Below, piece by piece: positions 11,351 to 22,629 of a stretch of DNA of 64,000 nt. Origin of the DNA: Rhipidocladum racemiflorum (lineage: Eukaryota > Streptophyta > Magnoliopsida > Poales > Poaceae); assembly GCA_036346355.1 (NCBI GenBank), contig CM070577.1, positions 81,552,509 through 81,616,508 on the forward strand. Direction: 5' to 3'. The notes beneath the pieces are model-generated. The model saw nothing but the letters and a program-made list of their open reading frames with translations. It searched no databases and was not told the origin of the DNA. Position 1 is the stretch's first letter. Each line of letters starts with the position of its first letter. The translations under genes and the position numbers were made by a program.

Positions 11351-12284
11351 TAATTCGTGTATATTCTATCATGTGCTTCATTTAAGCAAAGTCTGTGGTC
11401 CTTGCCATGATTTAATTGATTCTTCATATTGGCAATTATCTCTCTAGTGCAGTTAGATCAATCATATATTCATCATAATGCACTTAGCAGAGAATATTTC
11501 TATTGTCAAGTGTTTCCATTCATATTGTGCTTCTTGATATGAAACACTTGTTATTATCAATCTATTCAATATATCTTTTAAGCTTGTGCGACTAATATGT
11601 TTGCTGAGTGCTTTGATAAGAGTTAGGTCCCAAAGCTGTGTGTATGATGACCAAGATGGTTTGAAGGATGACAAGCGAGTCAAAGTCAAATAAGACGGCG
11701 GTGTCACCAAGAGCTGAGGACTAAGTCAAGAACGACTTGGCGTGAGGATCGTCTTGGTGATGATCGAGGTCAAGGTCGGAGAAGACGAGAGTCTCATGAG
11801 GTGAATCGCGTCGAGGTTGACAAGACGAAGGGCGTCATCAATCTTTGTGGAAGCGTCATCATGCACCGTGCATCCAAGAAGTCGGCATGTAAGCTTAGTG
11901 TAAGACTTAGATTTTGTGTTAAATTTGAGTCTAAGGATTGCCGTACTATTAAGAGGGATGCAATCGTTGAAATCACTTAGATATGTCTCAAGTGCTCAAA
12001 AGTGGTCTATCCTTGTCTAAGGTTGAGAAACCCAAGTCACACCGTGTTCACCTAAGTGTAGGTGGGTTGGTGTGAGGGATAGAAGTGTTGGTGGTGCCGG
12101 AAAGTGAGGGTTGTAGGTCTCTCTTGGATTCCTTGTGATATATATTTTTATCCTTTGGTATTTGGGTAGTGAGACCTTGTTAGTTGTGTAGCCCTCGTTC
12201 TAAGCTTTCCGAAAAGTCCGAATTAAATCGAAATCTGAGTCCGAGTCAAAAGTTATGCCCGTTTTAAATCAGAATTTCTGCGTC

Positions 12285-12400
12285 TTTGCTGGGAGATCCG
12301 GAGACTCCGGATTAAATGTCCGGAGACTCCGGATGATCCGGAGTATCCGGACAATCCGGAGTATCCGGATGATCCGGAGTGTCCGGGTTAAATATCCGGA
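12285..12400. repeat. tccgga minisatellite in LTR copy A
   Basis: Tandem degenerate units of 9-18 bp built on tccggagtatccggatga. A second cluster occurs at about 13305-13390. The corresponding clusters of copy B (about 21,526-21,590 and 22,500-22,552) have fewer units. Each unit is close to palindromic (tccgga). Confidence 0.8.
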
Positions 12401-13462
12401 GTCTCTGGGTTGCCCAGTTCTGTCCCAACGGCTAGTTTTTGGGGTTCCTCTATTTAAAGCCCCCTTCTTGCCCACTTCAAAGTAGCTGTTGGGGAGGTTT
12501 TTGCTGGGTATTAGAGGTGTTCTTTGTGAGTGTTTGAGCCCCCAATACTCCTCTCTACTCCTTAGATCTTAGTGATCCCCTTTTGTGAAGGGTTGGGTAA
12601 AGGAGAGAGGTGTTTGGATTGAGAATTGATTTGAGGAGTGGAGCTAGTTCCTTGGTGCTTTGAGGTGTTCTTCTTAGTGATCTTGAGCTCCCAAAAGCCC
12701 CTCTAACCCTAGATCTTAGTGATCCCTTTTGAGTGAAGGTTTGGGTGTGAGAGTGGGTAGTGATCGGATTGAGTTGATTAGTGTGTTGAGCACTTGAGGT
12801 GGACTCTAAGTGAGTTCTTCGGAAGCATTTGTGGCTCTTGGAGGTTGAGGTCTCCTAGACGGCTAGGAGTTGCCGATGAGTTTCCAAGCTTTGTGTGGAA
12901 GGCCACTGAAAGTTTGTGAAGGCTGATTCCGCCTCCGCAAGGAAAGGAATCAAAGAAGTGAAGACCGGCGAGTGCATTTTGCAACACCGGGAGGAAGAGG
13001 GTTGAAAGAGACCCCGCCTCAAGTGTGACCGAGCCGCCTCAACGGAGACGTAGGATCCCCTCAAGGATCTGAACTTCGGGATAAAATCTTCGTGTCTCCT
13101 TCCTTACTTCGGTTTCCTCTTGTGCTCATCCGCTTAATTTGCTTTCGATTCTTGTGATTAGATCAATTAGATTGTATCTACTGCATCTATTCTTGCTTAT
13201 ATACTTGATTCATTGCAGTAGAGTAATTTGTATCACTAGAATCAAAGAAGCGCTTCAATTTATTGTCGTACTCTGTTCTGGCCGAACCAGTCAATCCGAA
13301 GTATCCGGTACATTGATCCGGAGTATCCGGATATACCGGAGTATCCGGATATACCGGAGTATCCGGATAATATATCCGGAGTGTCCGGGTTACCTGTCTC
13401 GGGCTGAATTGTTTATTTTGCAGAATTTAATTATACCCTTTGCTTCCGCATTATCTCTGATA

Positions 13463-13629
13463 GAGCCATCTAGCATAAATAGATCATGTGAGTGCACTAA
13501 ACCTCTAGTCGCCATCCCTTACTCTCTAGACGGTTAAGTCTAATAAAATGAGAGACCTTGGCTCCGATACCAATTGAAAGGACCGGGATGTCGGCCTAGA
13601 GGGGGGGTGAATAGGCGATTACAAAATTA
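13463..13629 (-). repeat. Inverted LTR 3' end, primer-binding site and leader
   Basis: Read on the minus strand, this 167-bp segment gives the LTR terminus (taattttgtaatcgcc...cggtcctttca, 13629-13575), two bases (at), then the primer-binding site TGGTATCGGAGCC (13572-13560, matching the 3' end of initiator tRNA-Met apart from one base) and an untranslated leader. In copy B the same LTR terminus is on the plus strand at about 22648-22703. Copy A and the gag ORF on either side are both plus, so the segment has flipped in place. Confidence 0.85.
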
Positions 13630-13632
13630 ATC

Positions 13633-15441
13633 ATGGTTTCTTATTTTAAATCCATGAGTCCGCAAATTTGGTGGATCGTAGATGTTGGCTTTTCATCTCC
13701 ATTGAATGAAGTTGATCCAACTAACGGAGAGATGAAATGCCTACATCTCGACGCTCAAGCTACTAATGCCTTATTTAATGTTGTGAGCGAAGATATATTT
13801 GATGAAATATGCAATCTCAAGAGTGCTTATGATATGTGGACAATGCTTCAAGACAAATATGATGTGTCCACATCATCAAGTGAGGATTGCATTGAGGAAT
13901 GGATGTCGGTTGATGATTCTTCAACCTCTACATCAAGTGATGATGAACCGACATCACCATCTACCTCCTATTCCGCCTCAAGCAATGACAACACTCCTAT
14001 TTGCCTTATGGTAAAGGAGAAGAAGGTATCACACTCATCCAAATCTAAAAATGTAGATGATTTAGGTAAAAGTGATGATGATAGTGATACCGATTATGAT
14101 GATAGGTATGGTGATATTAGAAAAATATCACCATCTAAATTGCTTGTCTTGCTTGATACAATAGAGAAGCAAGAGGACACTCTCGAGAGGCAAGAAGATT
14201 TGCTCATCTTTGAAAAAGAAAGAAATCTTGAACTTGAGAGTGCTCTTGCTAAAGAAAAGGCGAAAAATGAATCTCTTGAGAAGGAGAAAACTAAATACGA
14301 AATTTTGAAGGTTGAGTATGACTCACTTCAAAAGAAGTATGATGTTCTTAAGGAATATCATGAAAGTATACTTCTCAAGGAATTCATTAAGCCTAGAGTA
14401 GACATTAGCATTCAATGTGATTTAATTGATGAAATGCTTTGCTCAAATGTCATTTCTTGCATTTCATCTAAAATTGATATGTCTACTTCTAGCACTGATT
14501 TGCCTTGTTGCTCTAACATTGCTTCTAGTTCCTCTAGTTGTTTAGATGCTAATCTTGTAGAGGAAAACAATGAGCTAAAGGCACAAGTCATTCAATTGGA
14601 AAATAACTTGGAGAAGTGCTACAAGGGCAAAGCCATCCTCGACAAGATCTTGAGCGAGCCTCGGGCACCTCAAGATAGAAGAGGACTTGGCTACATCTCC
14701 AAGAGGGAGAAGAGCAAGAAGAAGCACAATGCAAGAATGAATACGATTGTGTGCTTCGGATGCAACAAGAAGGGTCACTTCGCCTCCGTGTGCCCTAATA
14801 AAGTGGATAACAAGGCCACAACTTCAACCTTGAGGCAAGCTGGCAAGAAGCAAGACAAGAGGAAGAGACGTTCAAAGCCTACTTGCTTCAATTGTCGGGA
14901 AAAAGGGCATATCGGTAAGGATTGCCCTAAAGGTACAATTCCTAAGCCTATGATTCAATTCAATGATTATTCGCTTAGGAAGGACAAGAATGGCAATGTA
15001 ATTGCCAAGCTTGTAAAGTCCCCTATGCCTGCTAAAAATGATAATATTCATTTGCATAGGAAGAGTAAGTCTAGAAATGGATTTGCTAAAATTGTTAGGA
15101 CTCCTAAGCCCACTCAAAGCAATTCCAACAAATTGCTTAGGAGAAATAACAATAGCAATCAATTTGCTAGACTTGCTAGATCCTCTAAGCTTTTCTATTA
15201 TGATGATCATCATATGCTTAGAAGGGAGCAAACTAGAAATAGTTTTGCAAAGTATCATTGTCCTCCTAAGCCTTGTTATAAAAATGCCAATCAATTGCTT
15301 AGGAGGAACAATTATCGCAAACCTATTGCTAGTTATGTTAGTCAAGTCAATAATGCAAATATTAGGACCATTTGGGTTCCTAAGTCTATTGTGACTAACA
15401 TTGTTGGACCCAACAAAGATTGGGTACCAAAGAGTGCCTAA
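13633..15441 (+). CDS. Copia-type Gag with two zinc knuckles and five 27-aa C-terminal repeats
   Basis: A 602-codon ORF. It opens inside the copia Gag (UBN2-type) domain, so the first ATG is not the original start: the N-terminal part is cut by the inverted segment just upstream. In order it has the Gag core (about 1-80), a Ser/Asp-rich acidic linker, a coiled coil (about 175-260, Glu/Lys/Leu-rich), then two CCHC knuckles, CFGCNKKGHFASVC and CFNCREKGHIGKDC. After these come five tandem 27-residue repeats starting at nucleotides 14974, 15055, 15136, 15217 and 15298. The C-terminus (WVPKS motif twice) resembles the region that precedes protease in copia polyproteins, but a stop follows and no pol is present. 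Known role of the family: nucleocapsid, RNA packaging. It is the only long intact transposon ORF here. Confidence 0.85.
   Translation: MVSYFKSMSPQIWWIVDVGFSSPLNEVDPTNGEMKCLHLDAQATNALFNVVSEDIFDEICNLKSAYDMWTMLQDKYDVSTSSSEDCIEEWMSVDDSSTSTSSDDEPTSPSTSYSASSNDNTPICLMVKEKKVSHSSKSKNVDDLGKSDDDSDTDYDDRYGDIRKISPSKLLVLLDTIEKQEDTLERQEDLLIFEKERNLELESALAKEKAKNESLEKEKTKYEILKVEYDSLQKKYDVLKEYHESILLKEFIKPRVDISIQCDLIDEMLCSNVISCISSKIDMSTSSTDLPCCSNIASSSSSCLDANLVEENNELKAQVIQLENNLEKCYKGKAILDKILSEPRAPQDRRGLGYISKREKSKKKHNARMNTIVCFGCNKKGHFASVCPNKVDNKATTSTLRQAGKKQDKRKRRSKPTCFNCREKGHIGKDCPKGTIPKPMIQFNDYSLRKDKNGNVIAKLVKSPMPAKNDNIHLHRKSKSRNGFAKIVRTPKPTQSNSNKLLRRNNNSNQFARLARSSKLFYYDDHHMLRREQTRNSFAKYHCPPKPCYKNANQLLRRNNYRKPIASYVSQVNNANIRTIWVPKSIVTNIVGPNKDWVPKSA
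14974..15378 (+). repeat. Five exact-period 81-bp (27-aa) tandem repeats in gag
   Basis: The anchor codons Leu/His-Arg-Lys/Arg recur at exactly 81-nt spacing with no indels across five units. The protein consensus is L-R-[KR]-x4-N-x-[FI]-A-[KR]-x5-P-K-P-x5-N-x-[LM]. The DNA of the units has diverged much more than the period. Confidence 0.85.
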
Positions 15442-18400
15442 AAGAATTATTAGGTACTAAGAGATGGATTGGATGCTTGATCTCCACAAGAAGAAAAATG
15501 AACTATCAATTGCAATCGGAGCCAAGCATGAAGATAATCAAGTCTATCTTAAGCCAATGCTATCTCGGTAACAAGTATTTAAATTGATTACGTTATTGCT
15601 TCTAGCCTTGTGTAGGTTTAGATGCATTAGTTTCATGCAAATTCAATTTAATTACTTGTCGTGAGTACTTGCTCTTGCTTATTAGAATTGTGCTTTTAAT
15701 TGTAATCTTGAGCAAGTTAATGGTGGCACATTTAGGGGGAGTGCTAATTCATATTCATATGTATCACATCCCTACATGTGCCCATATGTATATAAGTGCA
15801 TAATATATATTTTCAAAATCAACCTTTTAGCCAAAACTCAAAACTTGTGTACTTATTAGTAATCTTTTGAAAAACTAGTTGAAATTGATATACAGATGTC
15901 TTTGAAATGTTTTCCAAAGGTTTTGGCTTCCCAAAATTCTATTTTGAAAAGAAAATGAGTTTCAAGCCCAAAATCTAGATAGTAGTATCTTGTTTTGGAT
16001 TTAAACTTATAATTTTCATAGAATTAAAAGTAAAAGGATTTTGAAAATAATCTTAAAGCAAAACTCCTAGAGTTGGTCATTCTTGATATCTTTTGTGTTC
16101 AAAAGTTTTTCAAAAGACCAACCAAACAAAAGCTATTTGCTTTCGAAATTCCCCGAAAATCTTAGTTTGACCTATATCGGTCAAAATATTGCACTTAATG
16201 AGTATTGCCATTTGAACCGGATCCTTTGCTATATCTAAGTCCAAAATGGTATTTCAAACTCATACATAAAGTTTCAAATCTCTAACTCTTATCCCATTCT
16301 CTTAAGATGGATTTGATTCTTTGTGTTAATTGAATTTGACTTTGTTGGTTTTCATTTGGTTCTTCAAAAGGACCTTCTTTGGACAAAAGTCAAAATCTTG
16401 TTTAAAAAGGCCTAAATTTGCAAAAAGGTTTGTAAAACTATCATACTTTGTATTTGAAAGGTTTTACAAGCTTTGAAAATAAAAATTCCTATTCTAGAAA
16501 ATATTTTGGCCTAAAACAATTTGTGCTTTAACTCAAACATACCTAATATAAGATTTTGGCTTTCAAATCGGATTCTATTGTTTTTATAAGTGGTCATGGC
16601 TTCAAAAATGTATTTCAAATCCTGCAAGCCATGAGGGTTCAATTGTGGATGAAATCCGAGTTGAAATTGCACTTTGAGGATTTTTCGAGTTTCGATTTCA
16701 TTTTTATGCCTCAAAGCGCATTTCGCCAAAATTGAGTTAAAAGAAAATTCTTTTAAAGCAAAACTTGTTTCAAAACCTTCAAAATGTCCAAAGTTAGTTC
16801 CCTAAAAATTTCAAATCATTTGGACTTTATTTGAATCAAATTTGACAATTTGCAAAAAGTTTGATTCGATTGCTGAAGTCGGCACTACCAAGACTGACGG
16901 CGGTAGTAGGTCGGCACTACCGCACCTGAACGGCGGTAGTATCGGATCTGGCACTCTGGCGTTGTGTGGTAGTCTGGTCTGAAAGACAAGACTGAAAATT
17001 CTGAAAAGTTTGGATTTTCGAATTTGGTTTTGGGATATCTTTAATTTGGTACTTCCTTTTTCAAGAATTCTTTTTGGAAAAAGATTCTTGCAATCCCAAA
17101 GCATCTTTTTGCACAAATTCAAATGTTTTTGAAAATATTTGAAGGAGTTTACTAATGGTATCAGTTTTGAGGAGTTATTTGATTGCAAGTGGATTTGTTC
17201 TTTTCAAGTGGTTTCCTTGTACCCCTTTGCTTGTTCTCAAAATTTTTCAGCTCTGATACCTTTCTAAATCTTTGTGATTTAGATTTTCTTGTGTTTGCAT
17301 TTGCCCTGTTACCTGTCAGTGTTTATTGCTCTGATACCCTTCAAGCTTATCGATTTTCTTTTAAGTGGTATCATTGGCTAGACAAAACTTGAGCAATTCA
17401 AATGCAAAATAGCTCCATGATTCTTTTATTGAATATCTTGTGGAGCGTATTTTTGTCAAGTTTTGGGCATTTACATGTTTTCAAGTGGTATCCTCATTTG
17501 TTTGACTCTAAAGCTTTCAAGTTGCTCTTTGATACCCTTAAATGGTTAATTGCTCTGATACTCATCGATTCAATCGAATATTTTTTTTCTTTTGGTATCA
17601 ATATCTTTGTGATTTGATCCAATAAGAAGTATCAAAAGAGCGTTATTCATTTATCGTGTTTCCAAGGGGTTTCATCTTATTTGATTTATCCAATTGGTAT
17701 CAATGAACTTCAAGTTTCCTACAAGTGGTATATGTTGCCTCTTTGTAGCATTGTTTTGATACTCAAAGTCTTTTAAGTTGGATTCTCCATAAGCTTAAAT
17801 TGTAAGTTTAATCGCTTAAGAACTCTCTATGTGAGGTTCTTTATGAATTGAAATACATAAAGAGGAGAAATTCCATTTAAGCATTGTTCGTTAATGAAAA
17901 TTTCTTTATGCTCTTTCTCGAAAGAAGTTCTTCAAGCATCTCCCTTGAGATAGTTTTTTCAATTGATATCTAATTTCTCAAGTGGTATTTGTGTTGGGTT
18001 TCTCGCTTAACCCTATTAGTCAAGAGTTTGGATTCTGCAAGAGAATCACGATGTTTATCGTAAAGCCTAATAAAATGAAGTGAGTTATTTGAATTAGTTT
18101 CAAATAAACTTGAGATACCTTCCTTTGCTTTGAGCTTTAGTTCTTTCATTTGGTATCTTGGCAAGCCTTTCAAGGATGAAAACTAAGTGAGCTTTTTCAT
18201 TGCTCCAAGCTTCTAAGTGGAGCTTATCAATTTAAGTTTTCATTCCTTTGAAAGTGCATCCTTTGGCTAAGTTCTTTTAGAAACTGGACTTAATTGTATC
18301 TTAGCATCAAAGTGTTTCCTCTTTTGAATGAATTGAAGTTTTATTGCTAAAAGAGGATTTTAAAGTTGAATGTGTTTCAATCCTTCTTGTAAGTTAATAT

Positions 18401-19482
18401 TACAAGATCTTCAATTGGTATCTTAAATTTGAAAAATTGCAGGCAAGTAGTACTATCATGCTTATCATCTTTATCTTCCATATTGCACCTAGACATTATC
18501 AAACTAACTTGGGTCAAGTTGAAAGATATTTGTTCCCGGAAATTGTGTGCTTATCTGTTGATGTTCAAGGTTTCGGAAAAAGGTGTCAACTTCGACGGTG
18601 AGATGAAGGAAAGGAGTGTAGCTCCAAAGTCCGAGGGATCCGAGGCCGTGCGACTTGACCATGACCGATTCGAACATGCAATAGACAAGAACCGACAGCA
18701 GGGACGTATTTCTTTCTGACCATATTTAATAATGTCTTTGTACACCGTTATGCTAATTGTCTAAAATTTTAAATGGTGTAATGTTTATCATGTTAAGTCT
18801 TCCAATTGATATCAATTCTTTCAATCACTATGTATTTCAATTGGTAATTAGATTGCTCTGATACTACTTCAATTACTTATCAATTGGTATCCTCTCATTG
18901 TAAATTGCATTTTCTCTCTATTTAAGTGTCATCTAACTTTCTGCCATATTAGTATGATTGGTATGGATGACACCATACTTAAGGAGGAGGAAATGTAAGT
19001 TGAAGAACACATTAGTAAGAGGTATACCATACTCTTTAAATTGATCATAAGCATGTAATTCACTTCCATACAGTGGCTATATGATATTGATAGTTATTAT
19101 GCTCTGACACACATATTTGCTATATGATCTTTGTCATGATTTAAACATCTTTTACATTTTTGTGAATCATGACTTCATTTTAATTGGTATCATCGATTGA
19201 TATCTTTTTCAATTGTCATGTTTGAGCTTCACTTTATCTTGTTAATCATGACAACTTTAAATTTGTTCAATTGGCAATATCAATCACCTAAATCTTGGAT
19301 ATAATTGATATCATATCTTGCCTAGATTTAGGGGGAGCTTAATATCATTGATATCATTGTCTTATTACTAGCTCCTTTGTTTTATTTTGTTCATCCTAAG
19401 CTTTTTATTGAGTGTTCAATCTAGAGGGAGAAAATGTTATTCTTTTGGGGATTAATGACAAAGGGGGAGAATTTATGGATTT
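15442..19482 (+). other. Non-coding internal region of the gag-only element
   Basis: About 4 kb, AT-rich, with no pol motifs. It is peppered with tggtatc and gatacc motifs, for example at 17156, 17255, 17333, 17366, 17486, 17531, 17593 and 17695. A more GC-rich, coding-looking island lies at about 18567-18719. The polypurine tract aaagggggagaa (19460-19471) marks the 3' end of the internal region. Confidence 0.7.
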
Positions 19483-22400
19483 ATCTCCGCCCAGTTCATC
19501 GCTGTGGTAGGCACCCCTGCTCTGCTCTTGTTTCTCCTTTGCTTTGCTATTAGAGTTGCACTTCTTCGTCCCTCCCAACACATCTACAACGGCGAGCGCC
19601 TTCACACCCGCGAACTGCATGGCTATCTCCTTATTCCACGCTCTCGTCTAGGGGTGGATGTTTTATGTATAGGTTCGGGTACCTGTAAGTACCCAATCTA
19701 ATAAGGATAGATATAAATAGTAATTTAGACATACAAATTTTTGAATTTGAGATTACAGAATGAATGAGGGCCTGTTTGGTAGGGGTGCAAACGGAGTGGA
19801 TAATTCCCGACCGATCCGATACCGTATTCGAAAAAAATCCGTACCGATGTTATCTGTATCTGTATTCGGAAAATCTCATGTAATATGGGTTAGGATATGG
19901 AAAGAGCAATATCCGATCCGTATCCGGAAAATCTCATGTAATATGGGTTAGGATATGGGAAGAGCAATATCCAACCCAATATTCGGTAAATATCCAACCC
20001 AATACCCGATAAATATCTGACCCGATACCCTTGCAATATTGTTCATAATGTGTGTATTTGAATTACACTGCTTGCTAGTTGTATTTTAGATGTTGCGTGT
20101 TGGTTATGTGCTATCTGATTAGGCAAGTTGTAATATAATATGAAATATAGTGCTGTTGTGAGCCTGTGATATAATGTGAGCAAATTGTAATATAATTGCA
20201 CTACTTTCTGGAGCAAGCTCTTACAATTGCACTACAAAACACTTGATTGCAGTTGGATGTGCTACATCATATAAGTGCACATGTTGATTGGAATTGTACT
20301 TAGTTGTATATTATTCTTATGTAGGGAATGCAACTATTATTGAATTTGAAACACTTACATGTCTTGAAGGTTTCTAGAAAAGTTTTGTATATGGTTGATT
20401 GATCCTAATATACGTGGCATATATGGTTTCTGCTTTCACATATTATCCGACTAACTATTTGTGACCGAGACTAACCGTATCCGGAATGACCTGTATTCGC
20501 TCCGTATTCGTGACCAAAGTAATCCGTATTCGTATTCGAATCCAAATATTTACTCTCATTCCAAATATTGTTTGCACATGTGTAATTCGTGTATATTCTA
20601 TCATGTGCTTCATTTAAGCAAAGTCTGTGGTCCTTGCCATGATTTAATTGATTCTTCATATTGGCAATTATCTCTCTAGTGCAGTTAGATCAATCATATA
20701 TTCATCATAATGCACTTAGCAGATAATATTTCTATTGTCAAGTGTTTCCATTCATATTGTGTTTCTTGATATGAAACACTTGTTATTATCAATCTATTCA
20801 ATATATCTTTTAAGCTTGTGCGACTAATATGTTTGCTGAGTGCTTTGATAAGAGTTAGGTCCCAAAGCTGTGTGTATGATGACCAAGATGGTTTGAAGGA
20901 TGACAAGCGAGTCAAAGTCAAATAAGACGGCGGTGTCACCAAGAGCTGAGGACTAAGTCAAGAACGACTTGGCGTGAGGATCGTCTTGGTGATGATCGAG
21001 GTCAAGGTCGGAGAAGACGAGAGTCTCATGAGGTGAATCGCGTCGAGGTTGACAAGACGAAGGGCGTCATCAATCTTTGTGGAAGCGTCATCATGCACCG
21101 TGCATCCAAAAAGTCGGCATGTAAGCTTAGTGTAAGACTTAGATTTTGTGTTAAATTTGAGTCTAAGGATTGCCGTACTATTAAGAGGGATGCAATCGTT
21201 GAAATCACTTAGATAAGTCTCAAGTGCTCAAAAGTGGTCTATCCTTGTCTAAGGTTGAGAAACCCAAGTCACACCGTGTTCACCTAGGTGTAGGTGGGTT
21301 GGTGTGAGGGATAGAAGTGTTGGTGGTACCGGAAAGTGAGGGTTGTAGGTCTCTCTTGGATTCCTTGTGATATATATTTTTATCCTTTGGGATCTGGGTA
21401 GTGAGACCTTGTTAGTTGTGTAGCCCTCGTTCTTAGCTTTCCGAAAAGTCCGAATTCGTCGAAATCGGAGTCCGGAGTCAAAAGTTATGCCCGTTTTCGA
21501 CCGGCTGCTACGTGCTGCCTGGGAGATCCGGAGACTCCGGATTAAATGTCCGGAGACTCCGGATGATCCGGGTTAAATATCCGGAGTCTCCGGGTTGCCC
21601 AGTTCGGTCCCAACGGCTAGTTTTTGGGGTTCCTCTATTTAAAGCCCCTTTCTTGCCCACTTCAAAGTAGCTGTTAGGGAGGTTTTTTCTGGGTATTAGA
21701 GGTGTTCTTTGTGAGTGTTTGAGCCCCCAATACTCCTCCCTACTCCTTAGATCTTAGTGATCCCCTTTTGTGAAGGGTTGGGTAGAGGAGAGAGGTGTTT
21801 GGATTGAGAATTGATTTGAGGAGTGGAGCTAGTTCCTTGGTGCTTTGAGGTGTTCTTCTTAGTGATCTTGAGCTCCCAAAAGCCCCTCTAACCCTAGATC
21901 TTAGTGATCCCTTTTGAGTGAAGGTTTGGGTGTGAGAGTGGGTAGTGATCGGATTGAGTTGATTAGTGTGTTGAGCACTTGAGGTGGACTCTAAGTGAGT
22001 TCTTCGGAAGCATTTGTGGCTCTTGGAGGTTGAGGTCTTCTAGACGGCTAGGAGTTGCCGGTGAGCTTCCAAGCTTTGTGTGGAAGGCCACTGAAAGTTT
22101 GTGAAGGCCGATTCCGCCTCCGCAAGGAAAGGAATCAAAGAAGTGAAGACCGGCGAGTGCATTGTGCAACACCGGGAGGAAGAGGGTTGAAAGAGACCCC
22201 AACTCAAGTGTGACCGAGCCACCTCAACGGAGACGTAGGATCCCCTCAAGGATCTGAACTTCGGGATAAAATCTTCGTGTCTCCTTCCTTACTTCGGTTT
22301 CCTCTTGTGCTCATCCGCTTAATTTGCTTTCGATTCTTGTGATTAGATCAATTAGATTGTATCTACTGCATCTATTCTTGCTTATATACTTGATTCATTG

Positions 22401-22629
22401 CAGTAGAGTAATTTGTATCACTAGAATCAAAGAAGCGCTTCAATTTATTGTCCTACTCTGTTCTGGCCGAACCAGTCAACCCGAAGTATCCGGTACATTG
22501 ATCCGGAGTATCCGGATGTACCAGAGTATCCGGATAATATATCCGGAGTGTCCGGTTTACCTGTCTCGGGCTGAATTGTTTATTTTGCAGAATTTAATTA
22601 TACCCATTGCTTCCGTATTATCTCTGATA
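19483..22629 (+). repeat. Direct repeat copy B (gene-flank segment plus 3' LTR)
   Basis: Near-identical to 10251-13462. Its left edge lies 11 bp after a polypurine tract, where a 3' LTR would be expected to begin. Yet it starts within the gene-like exon sequence atctccgccc rather than with a TG terminus. To the right it continues through the LTR terminus to 22703. Fewer minisatellite units than copy A. Confidence 0.85.

Larger units (their letters stand above)
10251..13462 (+). repeat. Direct repeat copy A (gene-flank segment plus 5' LTR of copia-like element)
   Basis: Near-identical to 19483-22629. In the first ~1.75 kb I counted only about a dozen substitutions. It contains, in order, the end of a gene-like first exon, an AT-rich intron-like part, a hAT-like fragment from about 10548 (taggggtgcaaacgg), and the body of a long copia-type LTR with a tccgga minisatellite. 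Compared with copy B it has about 45 bp more minisatellite near 12,300 and about 18 bp more near 13,340. It stops at 13462, where an inverted segment begins. Confidence 0.85.

Noticed and set aside
12255..12485. Ile/Arg-rich ORFs over the tccgga arrays, both strands
   Set aside because: Translations of a minisatellite (RSIRMIRSIRT pattern). No start context or homology.
12285..13390. CRISPR array
   Set aside because: The tccgga units are contiguous and degenerate with no unique spacers, and the sequence is a plant LTR.
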